Assembly: GCA_013151655.1 (NCBI GenBank)
Contig: JAADHX010000179.1
Coordinates: forward strand, 1 to 6,773
DNA length: 6,773 nt
Reading direction: 5' to 3'
From: Actinomycetota bacterium
GTDB taxonomy: Bacteria > Actinomycetota > Acidimicrobiia > Acidimicrobiales > Poriferisodalaceae
The position numbers were made by a program, and so were the translations under genes. A model generated the notes under the pieces. The model made no database searches and had not been told where the DNA came from. It worked only from the letters and a program-made list of their open reading frames with translations. Positions 1 through 6,187 of this stretch are shown in pieces. How positions within the stretch are numbered: the first letter of the stretch is position 1; every line of letters starts with the position of its first letter.

Positions 1-321
1 GGTGCCGCGGTCATTCAGAAACAGATCGCCGAAGGTCCTCCGCGTAAACGAGTTGGCCTGGCAACGGTCGGCCGGAGACCAGTACGCGACGGATCAGTGC
101 TTACCGATCCGAATTCGGGCGCCCCTATTGGTGTTGTTACCTCCGGCGGCTTTGGCCCAACCGTCAACGCACCCGTGGCTATGGGGCTGGTGTCGACAAC
201 TTCAGAGTCTGGCCAAGACCTCACGGCTGTCGGCACGCTGCTCGACGCCGACGTCCGAGGGAAGTTCGAATCAGTCGCCGTTACTGCCCTTCCGTTCGCC
301 CCGCACAACTACAAGAGATGA
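1..321 (+). CDS. gcvT: Aminomethyltransferase (glycine cleavage T-protein), C-terminal part; 5' end outside window
   Basis: Frame 1 is open from the first base to TGA 319-321, giving 106 residues. T-protein takes the aminomethyl group held on lipoyl-GcvH and, with tetrahydrofolate, forms 5,10-methylene-THF and ammonia in the cytoplasm. The fragment matches the family's C-terminal barrel: a RVGL segment near visible residue 17, then TSGGFGPTVNAPVAMGLV around residues 44-61, then a DVRGK segment and the ending VTALPFAPHNYKR. These are typical GcvT landmarks (family pattern SGxxSPxLxxxIAMGYV ... RGK ... PFVxxxYxR). The catalytic Asp and folate-binding N-terminal domain lie upstream and cannot be checked. 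The stop overlaps the gcvP start (ATGA), so the two are co-transcribed and probably translationally coupled. gcvH is not between them; it may be further upstream or elsewhere. Confidence 0.95.
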   Translation, partial: GAAVIQKQIAEGPPRKRVGLATVGRRPVRDGSVLTDPNSGAPIGVVTSGGFGPTVNAPVAMGLVSTTSESGQDLTAVGTLLDADVRGKFESVAVTALPFAPHNYKR

Positions 322-329
322 CATCGATG
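313..329 (+). promoter_or_regulatory. Candidate ribosome binding site choosing between two gcvP start codons
   Basis: AAGAG at 313-317 directly abuts ATG 318, which is too close for a Shine-Dalgarno site, but lies 9 nt before the in-frame ATG at 327-329, a workable distance. Both starts sit at the end of gcvT, so termination-reinitiation coupling could also serve ATG 318 without a separate site. The choice affects only residues Met-Thr-Ser. Confidence 0.4.
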
Positions 330-3200
330 AACTCGCACCGAAATCACAAACTGGAACCACACGAGAGCTTCGTAATCCGTCATGTGGGGCCGTCGGAATC
401 CGAGATCGAGCACATGCTTGCCGAGGTCGGATACAGCTCACTCGACGACCTCATCGACGCAGCTGTTCCTGGCGGCATTCGCTCCGATGCTGTCAGGAAG
501 CTCCCGGAACCAACAACCGAACTTGGGGCCCTCGAACGACTTCGAGCTCGGGCCGATCGAAATGTTGTGGCCACCTCGCTAATCGGCATGGGCTACTACG
601 ACACGTTCACGCCGAGTGTCATCGTCAGGCGTCTGCTCGAAAGCCCGGCCTGGTACACCGCATACACGCCATACCAACCCGAGATCAGCCAAGGCCGACT
701 CGAGGCATTGCTGAACTTCCAGACCATGGTGTCTGACCTCACAGCCATGGACATGGCCAACGCATCTTTGCTCGATGAGGGAACCGCCGCCGCCGAAGCC
801 ATGACACTGGCCAGAAGAGTCGACAAGACCAAACGCAACACATTTTTCGTCGACTCCGACTGCCATCCCCAAACCATCGACGTCATCGAGACCCGCGCCA
901 AGCCCCTTGGCATCAAGGTCATGACCGGCAACCCATTCACCGACCTCGATCCAGCCGAGGTATACGCATGCCTGATTCAGTTCCCAGGCTCGTCTGGAGA
1001 AGTTCCCACGGTGGCGGCGCTTACAAAGCTCACCGAAGCAATGCACGCAGAGGGCGCTCAGGTAGCGGTTGCAGCCGACCTGCTGGCACTAACACTGCTC
1101 ACTCCCCCAGGCGAATGGGGTGCCGACATTGTGGTCGGTACCAGCCAACGGTTCGGCGTACCGCTCGGATTCGGCGGCCCACACGCTGGCTACATGGCTG
1201 TGCGCGATCGCCACAAACGGGCCATGCCAGGGCGGTTAGTGGGAGTGTCGATCGACGACGCTGGCCGCCCAGCCATGCGGTTAGCCCTGCAAACCCGCGA
1301 ACAGCACATCCGCCGCGAGAAGGCAACATCCAACATCTGCACCGCTCAGGTGTTGTTGGCCGTAATTTCGGCGATGTATGCGATCTACCACGGTCCCGAC
1401 GGTCTAAGGGCCATCGCTCGCCGGGTCCATCGCCTGACGTCAGTTTTGGCTCATGGGCTCACCGAGTCTGGTTATGAAGTCGTCAACGACAACTGGTTCG
1501 ACACCCTGACCGTAAGGGTGCCGCACCGGGCCCAGAGCATTACGTACGCGGCCTACGACCTCGGGCTGAATCTTCGCAAAGTCGACGCCGATACCGTCGG
1601 CATCAGCCTCGACGAAACCACCACCGCCGAAATTGTTGGCAAAGTCTGGCAAGCGTTCGACATCGACACCGCAGTGGCCGACATCGCAGACGAGTCGTCA
1701 TCAGGACTGCCAGCAGACTCGGCTCGCAACAGCGAATTCCTGACCCACCCCGTATTCCACAGCTACCGCTCAGAGACCGACATGTTGCGCTATCTGCGGC
1801 GGCTCGCCGACAAAGATGTCGCGCTCGACCGAGCCATGATTCCGCTCGGCAGCTGCACCATGAAACTCAACGCCACCACCGAGATGGAACCCATCACGTG
1901 GCCAGAGTTCGGGCGCATGCACCCATTCGTGCCGATGGACCAGGCCAGTGGGTATCTGCACATGATTCGCGAACTCGAATCGATGTTGGTCGACATCACC
2001 GGATACGACGAAGTGAGCCTGCAACCAAACGCTGGTAGCCAAGGCGAGTACGCCGGGCTGTTGGCCATTCGTCGTTACCACGAGAGCCGCGACGACGGCG
2101 CACGCGACGTTTGTCTCATCCCCGAGTCGGCCCACGGCACCAACGCCGCGTCTGCCGTCATGGCTGGCCTGCGGGTCGTCGTCGTGAACTGCGACGATTT
2201 CGGCAACGTCGACGTCGACGACCTCAAAGCCAAACTCGACGACCATCGCGACACCGTTGCCGCGCTGATGATCACCTACCCCTCAACGCACGGTGTGTTC
2301 GAGGTTGCAGTTCGCGAGATCTGTCAGATGACCCACGATGCCGGCGGTCAGGTCTACGTCGACGGTGCCAACATGAATGCGCTAGTCGGCGTGGCACCAC
2401 CCGGAGAATGGGGCGGCGATGTTAGCCACCTCAACCTGCACAAAACGTTCTGCATACCTCACGGTGGTGGCGGGCCTGGTGTTGGCCCAGTGGCAGTCAA
2501 ACGGCACCTGGCTCCATTCTTGCCGAACCACCCAGTGGTGTCCGAAGCGGGGCCTGAGACCGGGCCCGGTGCCATCTCGGCGGCCCCGTGGGGGTCGGCC
2601 GGCATATTGCCGATTCCGTGGATGTACATCACCTTGATGGGTGGCGAAGGGCTCGCTCACGCCACCAAGGTCGCGATTCTTAGCGCCAACTACATAGCGA
2701 GCCGACTAAGCGAAGCGTTCCCGGTGTTGTACTCAGGCCCAGGCGGCCTGGTAGCGCACGAGTGCATCGTCGATGTTCGCCAACACGAGCTCGTCAGCAA
2801 CGAAGACGTCGCCAAACGACTTATCGACTACGGCTTCCACGCTCCGACCATGTCGTTCCCAGTGCCCGGCACCCTCATGATCGAGCCAACCGAAAGCGAG
2901 AGTCTGATCGAGATCGATCGATTCTGCGACGCCATGATTGCGATCAAGGCCGAGATCGACAAGGTTGAGTCCGGCGTTTGGCCAGCTGACGACAACCCAC
3001 TGGTCAACTCGCCCCATCCAGCCGAGGATCTCCTCACCGACGAGTGGAATCACCCATACAGCAGAGCTGAAGCCGCGTATCCGGTCGAGTCTCTACGGGC
3101 CGACAAATACTGGGTACCAGTAAGTCGGGTCGACAACGGTCATGGCGACCGCAACCTCATCTGTGCATGTCCCGATCCCCGTGCGTTCGAAGAGGTCTGA
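318..3200 (+). CDS. gcvP: Glycine dehydrogenase (decarboxylating), P-protein, single-chain form
   Basis: GcvP is the PLP enzyme that decarboxylates glycine and passes the aminomethyl group to the lipoyl arm of GcvH, the first step of the glycine cleavage complex. At 960 aa it has the usual length of the fused single-chain type, with N-terminal and C-terminal halves that are separate subunits (GcvPA/GcvPB) in some bacteria. Visible landmarks: PYQPEISQGR at 118-127, LDEGTAAAEAM near 152-162, GFGGPHAGYMA near 288-298, REQHIRREKATSNICTAQ near 327-344, LGSCTMKLN at 510-518, and the PLP-lysine motif LHKTFCIPHGGGGPG with Lys709 as the expected Schiff-base residue. The C-terminus (KYWVPVSRVDN, then GDRNLICACP) is also typical. 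No frameshift or missing motif is seen. ATG 318 overlaps the gcvT stop. A second in-frame ATG at 327 has an AAGAG purine run 9 nt upstream (313-317) and may be the real start, making the protein three residues shorter. Confidence 0.97.
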   Translation: MTSMNSHRNHKLEPHESFVIRHVGPSESEIEHMLAEVGYSSLDDLIDAAVPGGIRSDAVRKLPEPTTELGALERLRARADRNVVATSLIGMGYYDTFTPSVIVRRLLESPAWYTAYTPYQPEISQGRLEALLNFQTMVSDLTAMDMANASLLDEGTAAAEAMTLARRVDKTKRNTFFVDSDCHPQTIDVIETRAKPLGIKVMTGNPFTDLDPAEVYACLIQFPGSSGEVPTVAALTKLTEAMHAEGAQVAVAADLLALTLLTPPGEWGADIVVGTSQRFGVPLGFGGPHAGYMAVRDRHKRAMPGRLVGVSIDDAGRPAMRLALQTREQHIRREKATSNICTAQVLLAVISAMYAIYHGPDGLRAIARRVHRLTSVLAHGLTESGYEVVNDNWFDTLTVRVPHRAQSITYAAYDLGLNLRKVDADTVGISLDETTTAEIVGKVWQAFDIDTAVADIADESSSGLPADSARNSEFLTHPVFHSYRSETDMLRYLRRLADKDVALDRAMIPLGSCTMKLNATTEMEPITWPEFGRMHPFVPMDQASGYLHMIRELESMLVDITGYDEVSLQPNAGSQGEYAGLLAIRRYHESRDDGARDVCLIPESAHGTNAASAVMAGLRVVVVNCDDFGNVDVDDLKAKLDDHRDTVAALMITYPSTHGVFEVAVREICQMTHDAGGQVYVDGANMNALVGVAPPGEWGGDVSHLNLHKTFCIPHGGGGPGVGPVAVKRHLAPFLPNHPVVSEAGPETGPGAISAAPWGSAGILPIPWMYITLMGGEGLAHATKVAILSANYIASRLSEAFPVLYSGPGGLVAHECIVDVRQHELVSNEDVAKRLIDYGFHAPTMSFPVPGTLMIEPTESESLIEIDRFCDAMIAIKAEIDKVESGVWPADDNPLVNSPHPAEDLLTDEWNHPYSRAEAAYPVESLRADKYWVPVSRVDNGHGDRNLICACPDPRAFEEV

Positions 3201-3228
3201 CCCGATCGCCCCAGACCGAGCTCAGGGT

Positions 3229-3237
3229 TGCTAGGGT
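3229..3237 (+). promoter_or_regulatory. Possible extended -10 promoter element for the PRPP synthetase-like gene
   Basis: TGCTAGGGT reads as TGn followed by TAGGGT, which fits the TAnnnT form of a sigma-70 type extended -10 box in GC-rich actinobacteria. No good -35 (TTGACA-like) lies 16-18 nt upstream, so the call relies on the extended -10 alone. A start about 7 nt downstream would give a leader of roughly 90 nt before TTG 3336. It lies just after the gcvP stop, where a new transcription unit could begin. A chance match is quite possible. Confidence 0.3.
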
Positions 3238-3252
3238 CCGCACCGCAGAACG

Positions 3253-3265
3253 CGCCAAGCTGGCG
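3253..3265 (+). other. Small inverted repeat between gcvP and the PRPP synthetase-like gene
   Basis: CGCCA (3253-3257), loop AGC, TGGCG (3261-3265) form a perfect 5-bp stem with a 3-nt loop. It is followed by AGTATT rather than a run of T, so it is not a convincing intrinsic terminator. It could be a weak gcvP 3' hairpin or leader structure for the next gene. The rest of the 135-bp gap (3201-3335) holds the candidate promoter and two tiny ORFs described separately. Confidence 0.25.
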
Positions 3266-3323
3266 AGTATTCGGCATCGGACAGGTAGATCGATGATTAA
3301 CGCAACTATGGCCGGACCAATAT

Positions 3324-3338
3324 GAGCGGGTCAACTTG
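3324..3338 (+). promoter_or_regulatory. Candidate ribosome binding site supporting the TTG start at 3336
   Basis: GAGCGGG at 3324-3330 lies 5 nt before TTG 3336-3338 and is the only purine-rich run at a suitable distance. In this frame the nearest upstream stop is TGA at 3294-3296, and no ATG or GTG occurs between it and the TTG, so TTG is the only start that retains the conserved beta-strand DVIIVGNF. The site is moderate, not a strong AGGAGG match. Confidence 0.45.
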
Positions 3339-4547
3339 AATCGTCCAGCGACGTCTAGCGACGTAATTATTGTTGGTAACTTCTCCGACGATCCCTTCGC
3401 CATCGACGTTGCTTACGCCGTCGGCCAGGCCGAAGACATCGCCGATCTCATCAGCATGAAGATGTTCGCCAACACCGAGTTCTGCCCGCGGTTCATTTCC
3501 GACGAACAGGATTTCTCGGCCATTGGCCATCATCTCGATGGCAAAACCGTGGTCATCATCAGTACCTCAAGCCGCATTATGAGTCGCAACAACTTGGCCA
3601 TGCGCAATATGTTCATTGCCAGAGCGGCCAAGGACAACGGCGCGGCAACGGTCATGCTGGTCGAACCCGATCTGTACTACAGCGCCCAAGACCGCGGGCC
3701 AAGGCTCGAACACGGCAGCACCTCTTTCGAGCGAGACGCACACGACCTGAAGAAGTTCGACGGTCAGCCATTTTCGGCTGGTTTATACGCTGAGATGCTC
3801 AAGCTGGCCGGGGTCGATCGAGTAATGACCGTCCACAACCATTCGGTTGCAGTCGAAGACGTCTTCAACAAGGTGTTCGACGGCTGTTTCCAGAACCTCG
3901 TTCCTTATGAGATCTACGCCGACTACCTCAAGCACTCCGACATCGTGAGTTACGGCAGAGATGGCGAAGGTTTGGCGTTGTGCGCTCCCGACAAGGGCGC
4001 CCGCGGCTTCGTCAAGGAAATGTTCGCCAGACTCGACTTGCCAAAAGCGAAGTTCGTTCTTCTCGACAAGGAACGCACCGGCGAACGCGATGTCGAGATC
4101 AAGCTGCACGCCGAGAGCGAGTCGACGTTCGAGGACATTCGCGGCCACGACGTCGTGTTGTTCGACGATATGGTCAGAACCGGTTCGACGGTCGTGAAGT
4201 CGTGTGAGTTCATGCGTCGGGTCGAGCCGAACAAACTGGTCTTCGCGGTTACCCACTTCTATGCCAGCGATGAAGGCCGCGAGAAGATGGCCAATCCCGC
4301 CATCGACGAGATCCTGACCCTCAACACCATGCCAACAGTCCAAAACCGCGACGTCCAGGGTCGATTGCGCAAGAAGATGGTTGTGCTCAAGATCGAACAG
4401 TGGCTAGCCCACGCGGTGTGTGAGGTACTCGGATTGCCCAGGTCGCACTCCGACGAGCTGTATCAAATCGACATGTCGTCGAAGAACCCTCGTTTCCATC
4501 GCGACGCCTACCCAAACACCCAACTCCCCGGCCTCGTCGACTTCTAA
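3336..4547 (+). CDS. Divergent ribose-phosphate pyrophosphokinase (PRPP synthetase) family protein
   Basis: Members of this family make 5-phosphoribosyl-1-diphosphate from ribose 5-phosphate and ATP for purine, pyrimidine, NAD, His and Trp synthesis, in the cytoplasm. At 403 aa it is clearly longer than classic Prs (about 310-320 aa). In order: a strand-turn DVIIVGNF near residues 9-16; RNNLAMRNMFIARAA (about 88-102), matching the NDNLMELL region; YYSAQDR at 114-120, matching the ATP-binding YARQDR motif; DRVMTVHNHS at 161-170, where classic Prs reads TxDLHA, so the usual Asp position is His167; LLDKERTGERD with Lys245 and Arg247, matching the DKRR catalytic flexible loop; and the PRPP/ribose-5-phosphate loop DDMVRTGST at 277-285. 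The classic GEI segment of the N-terminal domain is not recognisable, and about 60 extra residues lie at the C-terminus. TTG is the start used because no ATG or GTG precedes it in frame. It may be a paralogue with shifted substrate or regulation rather than the housekeeping enzyme. Confidence 0.8.
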   Translation: MNRPATSSDVIIVGNFSDDPFAIDVAYAVGQAEDIADLISMKMFANTEFCPRFISDEQDFSAIGHHLDGKTVVIISTSSRIMSRNNLAMRNMFIARAAKDNGAATVMLVEPDLYYSAQDRGPRLEHGSTSFERDAHDLKKFDGQPFSAGLYAEMLKLAGVDRVMTVHNHSVAVEDVFNKVFDGCFQNLVPYEIYADYLKHSDIVSYGRDGEGLALCAPDKGARGFVKEMFARLDLPKAKFVLLDKERTGERDVEIKLHAESESTFEDIRGHDVVLFDDMVRTGSTVVKSCEFMRRVEPNKLVFAVTHFYASDEGREKMANPAIDEILTLNTMPTVQNRDVQGRLRKKMVVLKIEQWLAHAVCEVLGLPRSHSDELYQIDMSSKNPRFHRDAYPNTQLPGLVDF

Positions 4548-4550
4548 CCT

Positions 4551-4601
4551 CACCCAAAGCCTTTCGGGGGCCGGTAACCCACCATCACGGTGCACAAACC
4601 C
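4551..4601. repeat. Intergenic direct repeat, copy 1 (51 bp)
   Basis: The unit begins CACCCAAAGCCTTTCGG (4551-4567) and contains CCCACCATCACGGTG (4578-4592); both blocks recur exactly in copy 2. It starts 3 nt after the TAA of the PRPP synthetase-like gene. CACC-ATCAC-GGTG can form a 4-bp hairpin, weaker than in copy 2. The bases between the two shared blocks differ between copies. Confidence 0.85.
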
Positions 4602-4651
4602 CACCCAAAGCCTTTCGGACCGAAAAGCCCACCATCACGGTGGGTTAGGCC
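4602..4651. repeat. Intergenic direct repeat, copy 2 (50 bp), with two hairpins
   Basis: CACCCAAAGCCTTTCGG recurs at 4602-4618 and CCCACCATCACGGTG at 4628-4642, offset 51 and 50 bp from copy 1. This copy adds two hairpins: TTTCG/CGAAA (4613-4625, 3-nt loop) and CCCACC/GGTGGG (4628-4644, 5-nt loop). The stop codon of the minus-strand kinase lies inside it. Confidence 0.85.
4622..4644 (-). terminator. Candidate intrinsic terminator of the minus-strand kinase gene
   Basis: Read on the minus strand, CCCACC (4644-4639), loop GTGAT, GGTGGG (4633-4628) form a perfect 6-bp GC-rich stem. It is followed by C, four T (4626-4623) and C. The T run is short but present on this strand only; on the plus strand the stem is followed by TTAGG. 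Unusually, the TGA stop (4637-4635) lies in the loop, so ribosomes finishing translation would cover the hairpin. The second hairpin (TTTCG/CGAAA, 4613-4625) lies just beyond and could act as backup. It may also stop transcription from the convergent plus-strand gene, but less convincingly. Confidence 0.5.
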
Positions 4652-5198
4652 CACCCAAAGCGGCTAGCCAGGCCGCAACTTCGGTTGGTGTTGTCAGCCT
4701 GACCACCTCGGCGTGGTCCCAAGACCCATCAGACGACATCGTCTCGTACCTCGCCTTGGTGCTCGCGTGTGTTGTCCATGCCCACCTGATGATGTTCTTC
4801 GCCGGGTCCCACGCATAGAGGTTTGTCCATGGTTCTCTATTGCCGTTCCACAGTTCCTCACGAAGGATGGCACGCCGAAGAGTGCGTTTGATCACCCGGT
4901 ACATGACGCGTGGTTTCGACGTGTCGATCCACACGATCGTGTCAGCCAGCCTTTGGACGAGGCCGGCAGTCTGGGTGTTGTAGTTGCCGTCGGCTGTCCA
5001 TCCGCCCGTTCGTTTGACCGCGTCGTTGGTTCTGGCGGTGATCTGTTCAACGAACTCGTCGGCAGGCAGTTGAGTCCAATCAGCCTGATGGAAAATGCCG
5101 TCCAGTTCGATGTGTTCAACGCCGATTCGCGCAGCCACGGCCATAGCCAGAGTTGTCTTGCCTGCACCGCTCGAGCCAACGAATGAGACTCGCTTCAT
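4635..5198 (-). CDS. Small P-loop kinase, FlaR/adenylate kinase-like
   Basis: A 187-aa soluble P-loop NTPase. The N-terminus reads MKRVSFVGSSGAGKTTLA, with Walker A GSSGAGKT at 8-15 (Lys14). Next come LDGIFHQADW (32-41), the position of the LDxLxWxPxW element of this family; DGNY at 70-73, typical of the substrate or lid region; a beta-strand TIVWIDTSKP (87-96), probably the Walker B-like strand; and RTLRRAILREELWNGNRE (105-122), the Arg-rich helix with LWxGNRE that is characteristic of proteins annotated 'adenylate kinase' or 'DNA topology modulation protein FlaR'. The real substrate of this group is not well established; nucleotide or small-molecule phosphorylation is the usual guess. I start it at ATG 5198-5196 because the Walker A strand follows at once, as in relatives; a GTG at 5246 would add 16 residues without a visible ribosome binding site. 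The TGA lies in a hairpin loop within a direct repeat. Confidence 0.8.
   Translation of the reverse strand: MKRVSFVGSSGAGKTTLAMAVAARIGVEHIELDGIFHQADWTQLPADEFVEQITARTNDAVKRTGGWTADGNYNTQTAGLVQRLADTIVWIDTSKPRVMYRVIKRTLRRAILREELWNGNREPWTNLYAWDPAKNIIRWAWTTHASTKARYETMSSDGSWDHAEVVRLTTPTEVAAWLAALGGPNPP
4652..4661. repeat. Partial third repeat copy inside the kinase 3' end
   Basis: CACCCAAAGC recurs at 4652-4661, 50 bp after copy 2, then the match ends. On the minus strand it encodes part of the kinase C-terminal tail (Ala-Leu-Gly-Gly-Pro), so the repeat array and the coding sequence overlap. Confidence 0.6.
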
Positions 5199-5257
5199 TG
5201 CCCCAAAGATAGCTTCGGTCACACTTTGTCGCCGCGATTTAGGCACAATGACACGAC
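5199..5257. promoter_or_regulatory. Short divergent intergenic region between the kinase and the nucleoside hydrolase
   Basis: Only 59 bp separate the two divergent start codons (kinase ATG 5198, hydrolase ATG 5258), so promoters for both genes must lie here or reach into the opposite gene. On the minus strand TATCTT (5212-5207) or CTAAAT (5242-5237) could be -10 boxes, but no clear -35 goes with either. On the plus strand nothing better than CACAAT (5244-5249) is seen, too close to the start unless the transcript is nearly leaderless. No strong Shine-Dalgarno site precedes ATG 5258. No clear operator-like palindrome was noted. Confidence 0.35.
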
Positions 5258-6187
5258 ATGAGCACCGACCGCCCCAAGATCATCCTCGACTGCGACCCTG
5301 GGCTCGACGATGCCATGGCCATTCTCGTGGCTGTCCAGCACACTGACCTGCTCGGAATCACCTCGGTATCTGGAAATGCACCGTTATCGGCAACAACGCG
5401 AAACGCCTTGTTGGTAAGCCAAATCGCCGACACCGACGTCGAGGTCCACGCTGGGGCCGATCGTCCGCTCATCATCGAGCCCAAACATGCGGCCCACGTC
5501 CATGGCGAGGGCGGTCTCAACGGCCCAACCGTTCCGCCCCTGCACCGCTCCCCTACCAGCAACGACGCAGTTCAGTTCATAGTCGACACTGTGCGCGCAA
5601 CAGACGACGTTTGGTTGGTGCCAATCGGCCCGCTTACCAACATCGCACTTGCCTTTCGTCAAGCACCCGACATCGTCGCCAAGGTGGCAGGCATCTCGCT
5701 CATGGGTGGCTCGACAGGAGGCGGCAACGTGCAACCTGTCGCCGAGTTCAACATTTGGGCGGACCCACACGCGGCGCAGATCGTGTTTGGCTCTGGTGCC
5801 GAGCGCATCGTCATGGCCGGACTAAACCTCACCCATCAATACACGGTCGATCGCGACCTCGCCGTTAGATTGGCCGGAATCGGCACCGCCGTTGGCACCT
5901 TCGCAGGTGAAGTGATCGAAGCCTGCGTCGAGTTCAGCGAACGTATGCGAGGCGCCAGCACATCTCCTCTACATGATCCCTGCGCGGTTCTGGCCGTTAC
6001 TCACCCTCAACACTTTGGGTCGGTCAAACGCCACGTCGACGTTTCCGTGAGCGACATCACCGCCGGGATGACCGTTGTCGACGAACGGGGCTACGACGAC
6101 GCTAATGCCAACGTCGAAGTGCTATATGAGGTCGATCGTGACGCCACCATTGAGGTCTTCGTCGAGTCTGTCGCTGCGTTCTCGTGA
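5258..6187 (+). CDS. Nucleoside hydrolase (inosine/uridine-preferring family)
   Basis: The protein, 309 aa (usual family length), is expected to hydrolyse the N-glycosidic bond of ribonucleosides to ribose and free base in salvage or catabolism, in the cytoplasm (no signal peptide). The family's calcium- and ribose-binding signature is present: DCDPGLDDA at 11-19 (Asp11, Asp13, Asp17, Asp18), Asn40 in SGNAPL followed by TTRNAL, Thr127 in PIGPLTN (122-128), EFNIWADP at 163-170 (Asn165, Asp169), and HDP at 239-241 with Asp240 as the last calcium ligand. The segment HVHGEGGLNG around 83-92 matches the usual GxdGlg region. Substrate preference (purine, pyrimidine or broad; IunH, RihA/B/C) cannot be read from sequence. 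ATG 5258 is used because the signature strand begins seven residues later; an ATG at 5248 is in another frame. Its stop overlaps the GTG of the next gene (GTGA), suggesting co-transcription and coupling. Confidence 0.93.
   Translation: MSTDRPKIILDCDPGLDDAMAILVAVQHTDLLGITSVSGNAPLSATTRNALLVSQIADTDVEVHAGADRPLIIEPKHAAHVHGEGGLNGPTVPPLHRSPTSNDAVQFIVDTVRATDDVWLVPIGPLTNIALAFRQAPDIVAKVAGISLMGGSTGGGNVQPVAEFNIWADPHAAQIVFGSGAERIVMAGLNLTHQYTVDRDLAVRLAGIGTAVGTFAGEVIEACVEFSERMRGASTSPLHDPCAVLAVTHPQHFGSVKRHVDVSVSDITAGMTVVDERGYDDANANVEVLYEVDRDATIEVFVESVAAFS

Noticed and set aside
2..736. 244-aa plus-strand ORF overlapping the gcvT end and gcvP start
   Set aside because: Its product is Arg/Ser/Pro-rich low-quality sequence and lies out of frame over two clear gcv genes; it is a shadow.
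579..1046. Minus-strand ORFs of 114-158 aa opposite gcvP (also 1770-2246)
   Set aside because: No recognisable domain or ribosome binding site, and fully antisense to conserved gcvP codons; expected by chance in GC-rich DNA.
3201..3335. Glycine riboswitch or gcv regulatory RNA
   Set aside because: The gap is downstream of gcvP, and no tandem aptamer-like conserved sequence is seen; a glycine riboswitch would be expected upstream of the operon, outside the window.
3783..4343. 186-aa minus-strand ORF opposite the PRPP synthetase-like gene
   Set aside because: It mirrors the conserved codons of the plus-strand gene and shows no family motif.
4551..4661. CRISPR array
   Set aside because: Only two full copies and one partial copy, the repeat blocks are split by variable short gaps, there are no spacers of regular unique sequence, and there are no cas genes nearby.
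5199..5246. 16-residue N-terminal extension of the kinase from GTG 5246
   Set aside because: No ribosome binding site precedes it, and the family normally begins a few residues before the Walker A strand; ATG 5198 fits better.
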